A stretch of DNA of 64,000 nt from Lateolabrax maculatus (Eukaryota > Chordata > Actinopteri > Acropomatiformes > Lateolabracidae): the NCBI GenBank assembly GCA_031216445.1, contig CM062211.1, positions 2,120,001 to 2,184,000 of the forward strand, in the 5' to 3' direction. Of the stretch, positions 11,681 through 25,714 are shown piece by piece (position 1 is the first letter of the stretch; every line of letters starts with the position of its first letter). Below the pieces are notes generated by a model. That model made no database searches, had not been told where the DNA came from, and was given only the letters and a program-made list of their open reading frames with translations. Position numbers and translations under genes: made by a program.

Positions 11681-13556
11681 CATTATTGGCCTTCCAACAC
11701 AATTTGTCACAATAACAAATTACACTAATCAAACCTTCAATCCACTATTTACACTACTTTCATCTGGCTGTAGTTACAGGATTTTAAAATGAAAGAGGGC
11801 CCGCTTTGGCAGGGGATTTATCCCTTTTATCACAACAAATATAAATATAATATATATTCATGCAATACCAGATAAAAAATAAAACAAGTCAGTGGTAATA
11901 AGTCGTAACATATATATGTATATACACATGTAGAAGTTGACTGGTTCCAGACCTCTGTGTCACCGTCTGTCTCTCTGTGCCTTCTCTCCAGCCACATTCC
12001 CTGTTCATTCCCCCATTTTTCATTCATCCACCGCATGCCCCTAAAGTGTCCCTCCTGTCCCCATCACTTGACTACCCCACTCATCTACATTCCTGTTCCC
12101 ACTTCCCTCATCTGCTCTACAGTTGCCTGGCCTCTCCCACCCACACACTCACTGGCATATCATTCCCTCGTCAGCTTCACAGTTCATATATGGGAAAATG
12201 ACATTGGTGGGACAGATACATTGCTACTGACTGGTTGAGGCTAAACAAAACACAGTAATGCTCCATCCAAACAAGAAATCAGCTAACATGAACACAGTGT
12301 TGAAGGAATTAAATGAAACAAAATGGCAATTCATGCTGATTATAAGTACATCGTCTTTTTGTCTGGACGTCATCAGGCCTCCATAAGGTGGTCGGTTGTT
12401 TCCCTCTATGGCACATACACGTTGTGCTCGACACTCACTTTCATTCCCAGCTCACCACGACTTTTAGGTCGTCCCATTATTGGTCTTATACAGTGTAGTC
12501 TGAAATTGGCATTAATCAGTACAGCGGTCTGCATGTAACTGCAACCCAACCAATGAATGTCACACACTCTCAATCGATCCATCTCACAAGCCCCAACGAA
12601 AGTGACGTATGTAACCATGGTTCTCTGAATATTGACATCCAGAGATACTTTCACCATCTGTGGCAGTCAGGGGAGCATGAGATTACACTAAACACACCGC
12701 TGAGAGTTGGTTACTGTTTCATATGACTTGCCCAGATCAATTTGAATGTTGGTGGTGTACAACACGTCTGCCCTTGACACAGGAGACACCGGAGTTTGCA
12801 TCCTGTATCCTACCAACAGCAAATCTCGGTTTCTTTTAACCCTGACCACAATCTTACCCAAACCTTAATCATGTAGATTTGATGACTTTGGAGACTGCCA
12901 AGCTCGCTGTAGATAATGATGTAACAACCACAACACACATGGTTGCTTTCAATGTACAGTAAATGGCCTGTTACTGGTTTCAGGGTGACAGAAGCTTAAC
13001 CAGTGTCATCACAGACACATGTTGATGAGCACACAAAGCAGCATAACGTTGATATAATGCTACAGGAAATCCCCTCACAGGCTCTTTTTGCCCCTCTGGA
13101 GTTCAAGGAACAAACTCTTTCCTCTCATCCTCAAGCCGCTGCTGCAGGAACTGAAGATAAGAGCTCTCATTTGGAGACGTGGACACCTGGGATGCTGGAT
13201 CATCAGGGCTCAGGGATGCATACACTCTGTCTGATCATATCCTCTGAGGTCCATGTGAAGGTTGCCGACGTGACCTGACTCAAAAAGCTTGGGTTTGTGC
13301 TGAGACATTGTTTGTGCATGGTATGGCATCACTATGCGTCGACATTTCTGTCGGTGGGGGGAAAATATCAGCAAGCAGGTCAGGTATGGAGAATTGTTTT
13401 GCTTGCTTTTATGGGTTCATGTGAATGTCACTGAATGTTAGTGCTGCGGGATGAATGACAATCCAGCTCCTGCTGCACTCCGATGTTTTTCTTTACTCCG
13501 GCCCCACAGTGTTGATAAATGGAGATGATCGGAGAGTGTAAGGCGAATAATGCAAG

Positions 13557-13603
13557 GCTTTCACATTATTCCAGCATCTGCGACGCTGGAATAATGTGAA
13601 AGC
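13557..13603. repeat. Perfect 19-bp hairpin with 9-base loop
   Basis: GCTTTCACATTATTCCAGC (13557-13575) and GCTGGAATAATGTGAAAGC (13585-13603) are exact reverse complements around the loop ATCTGCGAC. Neither arm extends by a Watson-Crick pair. The surrounding sequence is not repetitive as far as I can see. The stem is shorter than a typical pre-microRNA arm pair and is not in a recognised element. A processed small RNA, a recent snap-back duplication, or the termini of a tiny deleted transposon are all possible. Confidence 0.85.
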
Positions 13604-13754
13604 TATCAGAGTAATGAGGTGACACCGAGGCTCAACCCCTCTCCATCTGTCTCTATTTGTATATACATTTCCAGCAGCCACCGTTCCAGTGCCTTTCATT
13701 TCATGTTCTGACACGATAGTTCATTTACACACAACTGCACCGCTCTAACCGGAG

Positions 13755-13857
13755 CTGGAGGAACTACTCAGATCCTGTACTTGAGTAAAAGTAGCAATAC
13801 ACCAATTTAAAAATAAACTGTTACAAGTAAAAGCCCTGCATTCAAATTATACTACAG
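13755..13857 (-). repeat. TACTTTTACT-type teleost repeat fragment
   Basis: ACTACTCAGATCCTGTACTT then GAGTAAAAGTAGCAATAC, followed by GTTACAAGTAAAAGCCCTGC, are hallmark strings of the widespread teleost repeat that also has edges at 11633-11680. No coding content. Confidence 0.6.
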
Positions 13858-16800
13858 ACACCTTTGATAAGTCCACAACATATGAACAGCGCAAGATCTG
13901 ATTTTTATTTATTTATTTAATTTTATTGAAAGTAACTGGTTTTAAAAAATGTGTATAAATGAGAGCTTGTATCATGAAACAAGAAATGATATGTTTATGA
14001 AAAATGAAATTTTAGTGTAAAAAAAATACTTTTTCACTTATGACTTAATAATGACTCAGTTACAAACTAAAATGACTTGATAAGAAGGAGAATAATTTAA
14101 TATTTATAATACTGTTCACAGTCTGAACACACAATAAAGTATATGACAACCGTTGTATTGTAATGTGCTAAATTGTATACCTAATCACTCAGGAACACTG
14201 GAATTGTTACAGAAAAGAAATGAAAGTGATCCTAAATGTGCTCTTCCTTCAAAGTACATAATTTGCTGAAAATGCTTATTTTTGCATGGCCTCCAAGCAA
14301 AATACATGCATGTGTGCCTGCAGCAGCTCCTAGTTTGATTTTAAGTTGTCCTTTCAGAGGGTCACAGTCGGCGTAACCTTTCTTCATCTTGTGTTGATTT
14401 TTATCATGTGAAATCACAGGGGCTTAAATGAATCTCCCAGTCAGTACAGTCAGCACTGAGGACTGTTACAGAATTGTAACAGCTGTGCTTGGCTGTAAAT
14501 TGACCATCTAACGGCAGCAGAGGCAGGTGTATCTCCGCATGTCTCATAAAATGATTTATGTTGCAACAAACAAAATTCTGTCTAAAACAGGTGTTGATCT
14601 GCAATGAAAAGATCATAGCCTACCTGCTTCACCCTTTATTTTCTATCCTGTTTTAATCAGATTTTCAGTTTTATCATACAGCTGCAGTTATTTTATGTGC
14701 TTCTAGTACTAGTGCCTCAACTGTGGCTTCAAAAAAATAAATTACAGACCCTACTTATAATTTTCACCAAATATTTTGAAGAAAAATTTAATTTTTTTGT
14801 CACTGCCACTTTGTCAATGTAGTGGTCTCATTGAAGTGAATGAGGGGGTGGAGTGTTTTTCAAGCAGTGCCGAGGTTTGTCTGAGCCAACTTCATACAGC
14901 ACATAAGTCAGAGGGAGGTGATGTGGGTGCATGGTGGACATCGAAAGTACAGGAGGACAGAAGACAGAACTTGTGACCTGCAGTTTTAAGTTTAGACTAA
15001 AACACTTGGTTAAGATGAACACAAAGATTTTTTTTCTTTTTATATTGAAAATGTCAATGCACCCTGTTTTGTGCACCAAGTTTATTAAAATACATTTAAC
15101 CAAGGCCACCATTGTACCTTGACTTTATAGTCTGGGGGTATATCCTGTTTTTCTTATAGTCAATAAATCCCATGTGCAGACCCAAACCAACAAGGAATGT
15201 ATGCTACTAACACGTATTGTGTGTGTATTGAAGTCTGATATATGTTGTTCCTCTGTGCAACATATTTGCCACTTTAAAGTAGCTGCGTTACTGTAATTAT
15301 TCAGAGGACAGGGTTGCATTGCTGCACCACCCAATACAAACTCCCCGAAAACCCACTGAAGCTTTAACATTGCAGTGGTGCAGCTCATAGTGTGTGAGTG
15401 GGCTGTACAGTCATTTCCATGATGGCCCTCTTTCGATTATCTTCAATGAAGCCAAATGCCGTTTGTGCTACCTGGCTATCAGTCAACAGACAGTGGAGAT
15501 GATAGCAACTCTCTACTGTATATTTATAGCTTGTAGAGGCAAGGTGACATTGGAAGATTGTTATTGCAGCAGCAGTGAGTCTGTTTCATTGGAGTAGATA
15601 ATAATTCACTATTCTCCTACAGGGACAGCATTTAAAACAAATCACTATCCCTAAATCTAATATCCCCAAATAAAGCATGTCCCCCCCATGGCAAGTGTAT
15701 ATCATGTGTCTGATTCCTCGGCTATGCATTAAATGTAACATCAACCAAAGATCCATTTGAGGTGTAGTGATTTTTTTTTCTCCTGTGTGATTGTGATATG
15801 ATACGATGGATAGTTTTGTAAGCCTTATCTCTCTTGCTGTCGCTCTAACACATACAGCACATGCTCACCTACAGCAACAGGGATGTAAAAAGAGCGCAGC
15901 TGACATAGAAATGCTGCATGAATTTTAAAGAAACACATCAGTCAGCTGTCAGTTGCTTCATTGAATTGCTCTTCTCAGACACCGCAGAGTATGTCATGTG
16001 TTCACATACAATAACAACATGTAGAATAAATAGTTTATAATGAGAAGAGAGCAGCTGAAAATAGGATAAACAATAATGATGTGAAGCAGTTGGAGCACAA
16101 TGAGTCTCAGTTTGTATTCCACAGAGGGAGATATGGTGGCTACGGAGATAAAAGGTTCTATAGGAGGCTTTATGAGTTTCCTGTCCAAAGCAGGGTGCCA
16201 TTACTCAAGCCGTGTCAGTGCTGATCTCAGCTCAAACATTGCTGTCCTCACTGAATGAGGAGCCAAATAAAGGAAATCCAGTTTATCAAGTCTGCTAAAG
16301 ATGTGAGTTAAGGGCCAAGCGCTGCATCTTTCTATGACAGGAATTTTTCATGCACATAAAGGTGGTATGAAAATGACTGTGAATGTTCACTTTTATCAAG
16401 TTTCTATTGGCTGACAGGAAATGTGAAGCTGTAACGCGCCTGGTGGCAACCTACTGAAATCTTGTCAGTCAGGGATAGAATGCTGTTGTCTTCTGATGTT
16501 TTGTCAAAGGTTGTAAACTGGGCAGACTGCGTTTTTTGGATAATCTTGTATGTTGCATTAACTCACATTTTAATCTGCTTTTCTGAACGGCGAGAACTTG
16601 CACATTTACTGTACGCTCACACTGCATGGATCAATTGACTGGTCACGACATGGTAAGTGTAAAATACTAGGCGCTCCACAGGCAAGAAGAAGACACCACA
16701 AGCGGTAAGAATGAAACAGGAAGTGTGGCAAGCGTGGCGGCATTCGAGCCAGGCTGAAGGCTAACCCAGTTAAACAAGCCATTCCATCCTTTCTGCTCTC

Positions 16801-16989
16801 CAAAGTTCGCTCTCTGGACAATAAACTGGACCTCATAAAGCTTCAAAGGACTGCTTAGGGTGAGATGAGGGACTGCTGCGTTTATAGTGGCCGGAGAGAT
16901 GCAAAGGGGTGGCTTGTGTGTTTAAATCAACACAGAATGGTGTGTGAACACTTCACTTATCTTAAGACACTGCTCTCCGCTAGTGGAAT

Positions 16990-17250
16990 TCATGGCATAA
17001 ATTATTTTGACATCTAGTGGGTGGATTGCCATGAAATTTTGTGCATTCAGACACTCAGAAGATCAATCCTTTCACCTTGGTGATCCCCCGACTTTTCCTC
17101 CTGCCCCATCACAAGTTTGACATTTGTGGTTTTGAGTGAAATGTCTCAACAGCTATTGGATGGATGGTGAAATGTGGTTCAGATATTGATGTTCCCCTCA
17201 GCATGAATTTTAATGACGTTGGTGATCCTCTGACTTTGCCTCTAGTGCAA
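16990..17250 (-). repeat. Dispersed teleost repeat, copy C (inverted)
   Basis: GGATTGCCATGAAATTTTGTG at about 17024 is the reverse complement of a landmark at about 7954 in copy A. It is followed by the characteristic CAACAGCTATTGGATGGAT (about 17145) and TTTAATGACGTTGGTGATCC (about 17208). It abuts an L2-like LINE tail starting near 17265, so two repeats are juxtaposed here and together create a spurious 118-codon frame. Confidence 0.65.
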
Positions 17251-17264
17251 TCATCAGGGACCTC

Positions 17265-17820
17265 TCTCTCTTGTGGCTGTGTGCCTCCTTCCAGATGTTC
17301 TGGATCTGGATATTCGTCCTCCAGGAGATTCAGCCGTTCCTCTTGGCTCTCTCTCTCTCTCTATTGTGCAGATGTTGACCTTGTATCTTTCGCCCTCTGT
17401 GTGTGCTTGTTATGTTCTCGTATCTGTGCCCTCCTTCCATGTCTCCATGGTGGAGAGGAGGTTGTGTCGCTCAGGTCTGTTGGGCGACACCTGACGTTTC
17501 TCAACATTTTCCTGGATTAATTTTTCATATAAGATTACAATCCAGCTATAGTTTTGTTAACCTGATGGTCCATACTGTAATTTTACTATGGTGGTCTATT
17601 CTATACACACAACATCTATTGCATGTCTGTCTGTCCATGCTGAGAAAGACTCCTTTTGCTCTTCCTAAGGTTCTGTAAAAAAAAAAAAAATCCCTTTCCT
17701 TATCTGAATCAAAGCTCTAAGTCTAGAGTGTGTTGTATACTGTAGAGATTGTGAAGCCCCTTGAGGCAAATTTAGGATTTGTGAGATTGGGCTTTACAAA
17801 TAAAATTGACTTGACATGAC
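17265..17820 (+). mobile_element. L2-like LINE 3' end (or SINE sharing that tail)
   Basis: The segment contains CTGTTGGGCGACACCTGACG, TTTCTCAACATTTTCCTGGA and GATTGTGAAGCCCCTTGAGG. It ends in GGGCTTTACAAATAAAATTG followed by short TTGACATGAC-type repeats. This is the pattern I associate with the 3' untranslated tail of L2-clade fish LINEs that end in short tandem repeats rather than poly(A). The reverse-transcriptase region is absent, so it is a 5'-truncated, inactive insertion. Clade assignment is from memory and should be confirmed. Confidence 0.6.
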
Positions 17821-18239
17821 TTATTACAAGCCCAAATCTAATAAAATCAAAGCTCAACCTCAACAAACCAGTGCTTGTGTATATGTGGCTGCCTGAGGGA
17901 CTTCCCTCCCCTTGAGTCAGCCTCTCAGACAGTGCTTCTTCCCAGTCACTACATCAGCTACCTACTGCCGTTCAGTTTAGAACTAGTTAGGTCAGGTTTA
18001 GGATCATGAACATTGTGTTAAGGGAGCTTTTAAAGCCTCAGAGGAACGTGCCTGGAAGTCCAACTCCAGTAAAATCCCCTGAGTGTTCAACACTCACCGG
18101 ACTTCTGTAAAGAGCAGCAGCTCCTCTTAATCTTTGGTAAATAAGCACTTCTGATGACAGGAACACCCCAGATATAAAAGGTCATTGTCTGCAAAACATT
18201 TTCAGGCTAGTCTACTTTATTTAGATATTCACTTTTTTG

Positions 18240-18650
18240 TGAGGTTCTGCATTTTGGCAGTAGCCATCTTGGTTTGTTGGAACTAGAAGTGCCATTAGTC
18301 TGACGAGAGGGTAGTGCTAACTCTATCTTGATTGGCGTCGCCGTGGTAACGACTTGTCAATCATGCGGTAGCCCCGCCTTCAAGCATACGCTGCTTTATC
18401 ATCTATTGTACTCTAAACGGGAACATAATTTACCAAATGGACATCCTGCTGTACTGAAGAAGACTAGAAACTAGCGATTGAGACCACAAACTCATGAGGA
18501 AAATGTTTACTGTGGTAATTAGGGTCATTTAATCATTGACTTCTATACAATCTGACTTCTTTTTGCAACCAGTGGAGTCACCCCTGCTGGCCGCTTGAGA
18601 TAAGACACTTCCGCATTAGCTTCACTTTTTAGACCCGGAGATTTTCGCTT
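18240..18650 (+). repeat. Dispersed teleost repeat fragment
   Basis: Landmarks include TGTCAATCATGCGGTAGCCC (about 18356), TGAGGAAAATGTTTACTGTG (about 18495), GACTTCTATACAATCTGACT (about 18538) and CAACCAGTGGAGTCACCCCT (about 18568). I recognise these in this order from repeats scattered through percomorph genomes. No terminal repeats or coding frame were found here. The family class is unknown to me. Confidence 0.5.
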
Positions 18651-19785
18651 GCTTGGAACTAATGACATGAATCAGCCTTAGCTGTGCTAATTAGCATGTC
18701 ACACTAAACAGTAGCTCCAAAATTCTCTCTGTTGGGCCTCCTTCTGCTGTTAGTTTCCACACAAAGTTTTCCACAAAGGCCTGACCATACAGGAATTAGT
18801 TTACATATTCACAGTGAACTTTAAATTATTTTAATGCCAGGGCATGCCGACAGCATATATTTGTGACACTTTGGTAGAAATAATGACTGACCCTTTTAAT
18901 GTTAGAGGAAATTAATCAAGCAGAGGCATTTATCACACAGCAAATACCACAAATTGAGGTACATTTCTATATTGTAATGTGGTAACTAAATGTATCATGA
19001 AATTATGTGATCTTTCTGATTCAGAGAATTCTAATAATTATTGATTGATTGTTCACATTGTAGGTTTGCTTTACAGTAATTAATCATAGCAGCACATCTC
19101 AATGTCAGAAAAAAGAAAAGCTTGAGTTTTTACAAGTTTGGGAAAAGTAGAGTCAATTTAACTTGGTTAAGGTTAGAGGACCTCTGTTGTCATGGTTACA
19201 ATAACACTTGATTAAGATTTTCGAAGGATCATTGTCATGGTTAAAAGAAATCAATATTAGTTGTAAACAAGAAGTGAAGGGAGGCCTGCCATGTTACAGT
19301 CCCATCCATCCACCCCGTCGTCCTTCCTCTGCAGACCTTTTGGTTCTATACCGAAGTCACACCACTTACTCATTAGCTCCCAATGGAAAACAGTGGAAAT
19401 GGCTATAGTCGCTAGAGGGCTTTGTCATTTTAACATAAACATATGTTGTTTTCAGGCACCGGCTGAAACATATGCTTTTGTGCAGTTTTTAAAAATGCAC
19501 ATAAAAGCCTCACAGAGCAACTTGCACGGCTGTAAACTCTTAGTGACAACATGTAACAAAATGGGCAGCTACTTCTGTAGTGTGTCTCCTCTTGGTCACA
19601 TTTGGGTCTCCAGTCTCGGCCTGTGGTAGGTTTGTAATGATTATCCATGCCGGCTCGTCATCCCAGGAGAAAACAAATTAGCCTGAAATCTCACCATGAT
19701 TTCACACCATGCCAGATGAGCTGTACTTTGCACCTGTCTCATACAGCACTGCCTGTCCCTCTGAACTCATTCTTAATGTAACATG

Positions 19786-20820
19786 GGTAACACTTTATTT
19801 GAAGGGGTGTGCACAAGACTGACACTGTCATAACCATGAGATGACACCTGTCATAAACTCAGAAAAATATTTATGAATCTTTATGACTGTTGTCATTAAG
19901 TGTAGCTCTGTCAATTATGCCATTTTTATTAAATTAATATATCTTCCCTAAATATCCTGTACTTTGCCGTGAATGGATTCTCAAAATCAGAAGAGATCCT
20001 GGTTGGTGTTTAGCTGGACTGTGTTCAGGACGATTCTTCTCTCGCTGTAGCTTGCCGGTTAGCCGGGCTAGCTAACGTCAATACTGCTAGCTAGTCAGCT
20101 AATAACCTACCCAACATCTGAGCTTGAAATGTCTACCAGGTGGTGAAACATGGAAGGTTTGACCTCCGTAAGATGTCGGCCTTTTGGAATAGGTACATTT
20201 AGGAAGGCAGCAGTGCGGCGTCGTTGCTGGGATCCAGCGGTCCAACGTTCGTCCTCCTCAGCCTCGCTTTGGTTTAAGACTGTGATGTAGGTGAATAAGC
20301 CACACTGTTTATTGATGACTGATTTGAATAGTATCATCCTCTAACAACTATTCATAATGTTTTAAGAAGTCTGAAATTATGAAAGTGTCTATTATCCCAC
20401 TTTCGGGAACCTTCTGTTTGGGGACATATGTATACATTTTTTTATAAAACAACTCTTGAGTTGTCTATTGCTTTTGTTAAGGTGTGTAAAAACATTTGAC
20501 AGACTTTTGATGACATTTTAATGAACTATTCATGACTATTTTAATGGTCTCATGACAACCAATGTCAAAACCCACCACATACGACCACAGATGATTTAAC
20601 ATAATCTTAACATATAAAGCTAAATAGTGTCTTTAAGTTTGATATTTAGGCTTCCTATGGAATGTTTATGGTTATGTTGTCTTGGTAAATGCCAAGTTGT
20701 CATAACAAAGATATCTCAATGTCAAAAAAATGACATACTTAACTAAATGACATTCATAAAGACTCCTTCACGACAGTGTCATGTCAGTCTTATCCACACT
20801 GTTTCAAGTAAATTGTTATC
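19786..20820. mobile_element. ~1.03-kb DNA-transposon-like element with inverted ends
   Basis: The left end begins GGTAACACTTTATTTGAAGG and the reverse complement of the right end begins GATAACAATTTACTTGAAAC. Both then continue to AAGACTGACA, giving clearly related termini of about 40 bases. Further inside, TTTATGAATCTTTATGACTG (left) resembles the reverse complement of the right-hand CATTCATAAAGACTCC block. The interior encodes no transposase, so the element is non-autonomous. Target-site duplications are not obvious. I recall this as a common teleost repeat. Confidence 0.65.
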
Positions 20821-22949
20821 ATAATTTGTATCTGAAATGCTTTTGAATTCTTTAAAGGGCAGCAAACAGGCAGTGTGAGGCCCCCAAACAAATATGAATT
20901 GCACATTAGTCGGCCTCCCCTGAGGTCTCATTAAGACTAATTGATTTATTGCAGACTACTTTGCAAACTAGCAACTGCACGCCAATCTCAAAAAGTAGCT
21001 TTGCAGAAAGAACCTCTGCTTTTCATACGGTATTTTTCAGTCTCAAGCCAGTCGGTATTTTATTAATCCAAACGCAGAGATCAGAGGACGGAGCAAAGCT
21101 AACATTAACATTAGGTCCAGGCAGAATTAGCCTCTGTTGTCCTGGGGGGAGGGGCTGCTCGCCCCCTGGCTCCTGGATCCCTACTCTCCCCAGCAATGTG
21201 TAACAGAGCGCGCTCAGAGGGAGAAACCAGCGCCTGTTTACATCAGCAAAAACCCTCCCCTCTCTTTGCATTCTGCTCTGTGGGGAGTTTTCATTTGATT
21301 TATTATCATATGGGAAACAGAGGTCTGTGCATGTGTGTGTGCGAGCGAGAGCATGTTATACAGCTGGTTGTAATTACTCCTCGAGGGAGCTCCCCTTCCC
21401 CCGGAGATATTTGCGCCAGTAGAAAACACGAGTCAACCATGAATTTCATCTAAATTACACTCAATGCCAATAATCTAAAGCATATTAAATGTACTACTAT
21501 CTGTGTCTGATATAAGTGTTTTTATTTTTAATAAAACCACTGCGTTGTGTTAAAATAAAGAGAGCGTTGAAAAAAAGCAAAGTCTCTCGTGTTTGATGCA
21601 CAACCATAGCTCTGTTGCTAAAAAAGGGACATTAAGGCTTAATAGATAACTCAGTTTGCTGGTGCGACGCCGCTCTCCGTAACCACAATACGAAAGACTT
21701 TTCCCAGTGTCTCGTTATATGTTGCCAAACTACTTTATCTGAACTGGGCAACTTCCATTGTAAATAGATGGAACTTGAATCAAAACGAGCAAGCCGTCTC
21801 TGAATATGAATGTCTTCCGTAAACAGCAGACTAGCAGGCCTCAACAGTGTCATGGCCAATAATTTCAGTGGTGATCGTCTTTTATCATGGGAGGGTCAAC
21901 CCTGTCTGCCGCTGTCACTGACAGTTTTAAGGTTGGTTGCTCTGCTGCCGTTCAGGCGTTTCCTGCAGACTTCTGCCTCAGTGACATTCTTCTGTCACGA
22001 ACTGCCACTCTGAGTTAAAGCCCCGTGACTGATGCAACGGCTTCCTCTCCCCTCGCAACTCTCTGTGGCACGATGTTCTGTTAGCCCACTTAGCAAACAC
22101 ACACCTCTTTAGCAGGCTTGTCTTGCAGAGTGGAATCAAAGTCACTGCATGCTGAGCGCTGTGGAGTGACGCTGGAGAGACTGAAGTGTGCAATATCATC
22201 AGCACATCTGTCCCTGTTGACCTGAGTGGATCAGAAAAGAGAGTCTCAAAAGAGCACTCAAAGCAGCACTCGCTCACTGCAGCACTGGATGAATGTGACG
22301 CGATATGACTATCAGCGTTAAAGGACTGCAGGCCTCTGGGTGGGGGGGCATTAAACCCAACTCAACCAAATGTCTTTTTGTACTCAAGAATAGAGTAATT
22401 AAAATCCCATGTAAAAAAAACTCCTCCAGTGCATAAAGTAATGGCTTTTAGTTTCTTTACTTTAATGAATAAGTAAAGAGAGGCCTTGATTCTGATTAGA
22501 TTTTTCACTTTAGAGGTATATTTTAGCATATTATAAGTCAGCTGATTTTATGAATTGCTCTAGTTGGTTGTGTTGTCCGGTGATTTAGTCCCTTAAGTTT
22601 ATTATACAGGCTTTCTGCTATTAATTAAATTAATTACTGCCTAAATTTCATTTGATTTGACTGCATTGTATGACTACTGCAAACATTACAATTCATTTGA
22701 AATTTTATTTTTAATAGTAATGTTAAGACAAATGCTCTGGACAAATGGACATCTCAAGGGAAACTGTGGATTCTCAAACCTTGGCACCAGTGTTTAATTG
22801 CTATTAACCTTTTTATTCTGTTTATGTGTGTTTTAATTGGGACTTGCCAGCCTGATGACAGTCGATTGAATTGAAACACTTGTTTAGTTGTACAACCGTT
22901 TAGGGAATACCAGATGTTTTGACCATCTTGCTTTTTCTCCAAATTGTGT

Positions 22950-23140
22950 TATCAACCAAGGGCGTGGACTTCATTTAAACATTGGGAGGGACATATACAA
23001 GGTGGCGGGTCTGGGGGTCCTCCCCCAGTAAATTATGAGTCAAAACCTTTATTACTCGCATTCTGGTGAATTGTTATGCACCAATTTGTGCCCTTTCGTC
23101 AATGTAGTGTGGATAAACGTCTTTATCTATGTAAAGGAAA
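22950..23140. repeat. Repeat fragment with CTGGGGG/CCCCCAG hairpin
   Basis: GGGCGTGGACTTCATTTAAA leads into GGGAGGGACATATACAAGG and a 7-bp perfect hairpin, CTGGGGG-TCCT-CCCCCAG, at 23011-23028. The combination resembles a dispersed fish repeat that I have seen elsewhere, but the boundaries and class are uncertain. Confidence 0.35.
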
Positions 23141-25714
23141 CATAAAATTCAGGAGCCCGTGACAATTTCAAAATATAATGGAATATAATGCAGTAAGGCT
23201 CTCAGGCTTTCTGTACTGCCTTCAAATATTCATTCTCCCATAAATCAACTTTTTTCATTTAATGTTGTAATGTCCCTGCTGAGTCAGCACACATGTAGGC
23301 ATGATTTACTCTTCTGTCCTCTTTTGTCTCTTTTGTTTGGGGATGTAACCTATTCACGTCAATGATAAATTCATTCATTTTAATTGATTTATAAACCCCT
23401 GGACTTTAATAGCTCATATGTGTTTTTGCAAGATTTCAGCATTGTTGTATTTCTGTATCTGTAGCTCTCCTGTACAAGTATGTGTAGGGGATATGTATAA
23501 TTTGTTATTACATTACTGGAATTACTTTAGTTTAATTTTGCACACCTATAATTACTCTCTGCAGAAAAAAGAAATAAAGCCTAAAGAAGCATGCCCGATC
23601 TCCTCCTGTGTGCAGCTCACACAATGTGTTTAGACTTATCTATCCATCGCTATGATAAAACAAGCCTATGGTCGCTAGTGGGGCTCCCTCAGCCCACTCC
23701 CTCAGTCTCTCCACATCCACACACAGGCAGCAGCAAGGGTTGGGGGGGGGTTGAGGATGACATTATTTACATTTTGTGATGACTATAGACTTGTTCCTCT
23801 GTCAGAAAGATTCTGTCAGGAAAGACATTTCCTAGAGCCTGATGATGCCGACGCCGAGAGGATTCATCATCTCACATTGTTTAAATAGAGAAGACTAAAC
23901 ACGATCACCTGTTGTCTGTTTCTTGAGAATACCTTGTGCATGGGTATGTATACAATTTGAGTTCCTCACAGGAAAGGTGGACTAGTAACAATGTAAGTGA
24001 AACTGTGGACCCAAGGACCAATATAAGATCCTCTTGTTTACTAGATATATAAATAAAAAATGTTTTCCAACTCAGCACTTCAGTGTCCACTTTTATTCTG
24101 ATGATATCATGTATCCTGGTGGCTCTACAACAGTCCACGCCTGCTCCAGGTCACACTCTTCTTTTGATGACCTCCAGGTTTGAATACATTTAAAGACTGT
24201 CTTAAGTCTTTGCCTAATGTGAGGCGTCCATGTTTGTTTGGTTTTCAGGCACTTTCGTATTAGTAAATGCCAAGTTGGATATATCAGGGGGTTTCAGAAA
24301 AATCTCACTTTCCCCAGTTGTTATTGAATGTAAAACCTGGACATTGATGTGAATGGTATTTACAAGTTGGAAACTCTGTATGTTAAAAAACTGTAACACA
24401 ATAACTCCGATATGAAATGGCAAGTAAGATTCATGATTCATTTTTCATACAAAAATATTAATTAGTGCACCTTTTCAGCAAAAAACACAAAATGTATGCA
24501 TTTTATAAGCGCTCAAACTATCAATGTTTCCACTTCTCTCCATGCCATCAATGCAAATCTAATTAATTTGGTCACTGAGTAATGTGAGTTCTGTCCTACA
24601 GAACACTCAAAAACTAATATCTCTTCCTACACCAGAGTAGAGCTTCAAATCAGAAAAATATGTTATACACCTGATTTGGAGATATCCTGCATGCTAATGC
24701 TGCTGCCACGTCCCTTTAACTGCTGTATGCCATTCACCATAGTGCCATTCAGTAGGATTCTCAAGACACACACTACATGTAAAATGAGTTAGTATACCTA
24801 TGTTTTGATCTGTAAGGCCTCGATATCTAAGTTGTTGAGATATTTCGCATCCTCAGTTAAATTCAAAGCTAATAACCATAACACCAGATCACAGGATAGG
24901 TTAGCTCCAAAAATGTCATCTTCTTTGTCATGGATCAGTTCAGACGTCTGGTGAAATGTTTACGACAGGTGGGTGGGATCAGAGTCACAGATAAATTTCA
25001 ACATCATCCTTCAGCCCATTGACATATCACTGACTGCTGGGCCAGTATGTCATTAAAGCCTCCGCTACACTCATTGTGTTCCCTGCTAATAGACACTAAT
25101 AGAATTAGCTTTCACCAATGCATCTCATTAGGTGCTGTGAAGCCCTGTTCTTCAGAGATTACAGCAGCAGTGACCGAGTTAGCATAAGTACATGAACGCT
25201 CTGAATGCTTCTCATATCAACAGCACCGAATCTGAATACACCATGTATAAGACAGAGGTCTGTTACACCTGATGCAAGCATCATATGTGAACTTGACACC
25301 AATCTGCCATTGGTGAGTGATAAATGGAACCCCTCTGAATAAGTCAAATGATGTATGACAAATGAATGGAGCTGTGCTTAACATGTATTAGCCCAGTGTG
25401 ATCCTGACCATGGGGGGTTTAATGGGCTAATGAGGCTGAAGCCCTGTGAAGTCCTGCAGTAAATCAGCAGGACCACCTCCACCTTTAGTGCTGACTCAGT
25501 GCCGGGCACTCTACCGACTACACTCCTCTGCCTCCTCCTCTACAGCCACTTTTCTTACTCCAGTAGCAGCATTGGTCAGTATGTCTATGCAACCCTTTGG
25601 TCCTAAACAACAAATTACAACAACAACTGGCTAAACTGCCAATAAATTTATTATCGATATTCACAACTCCAATTACTTTTCCTCCAACCCCAATATTAGC
25701 CCAAAGTAAGTACA

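Noticed and set aside
17164..17520. 118-codon frame MVKCGSD...
   Set aside because: It spans the junction of two repeats (dispersed family copy C and an L2-like tail) and has no recognisable domain.
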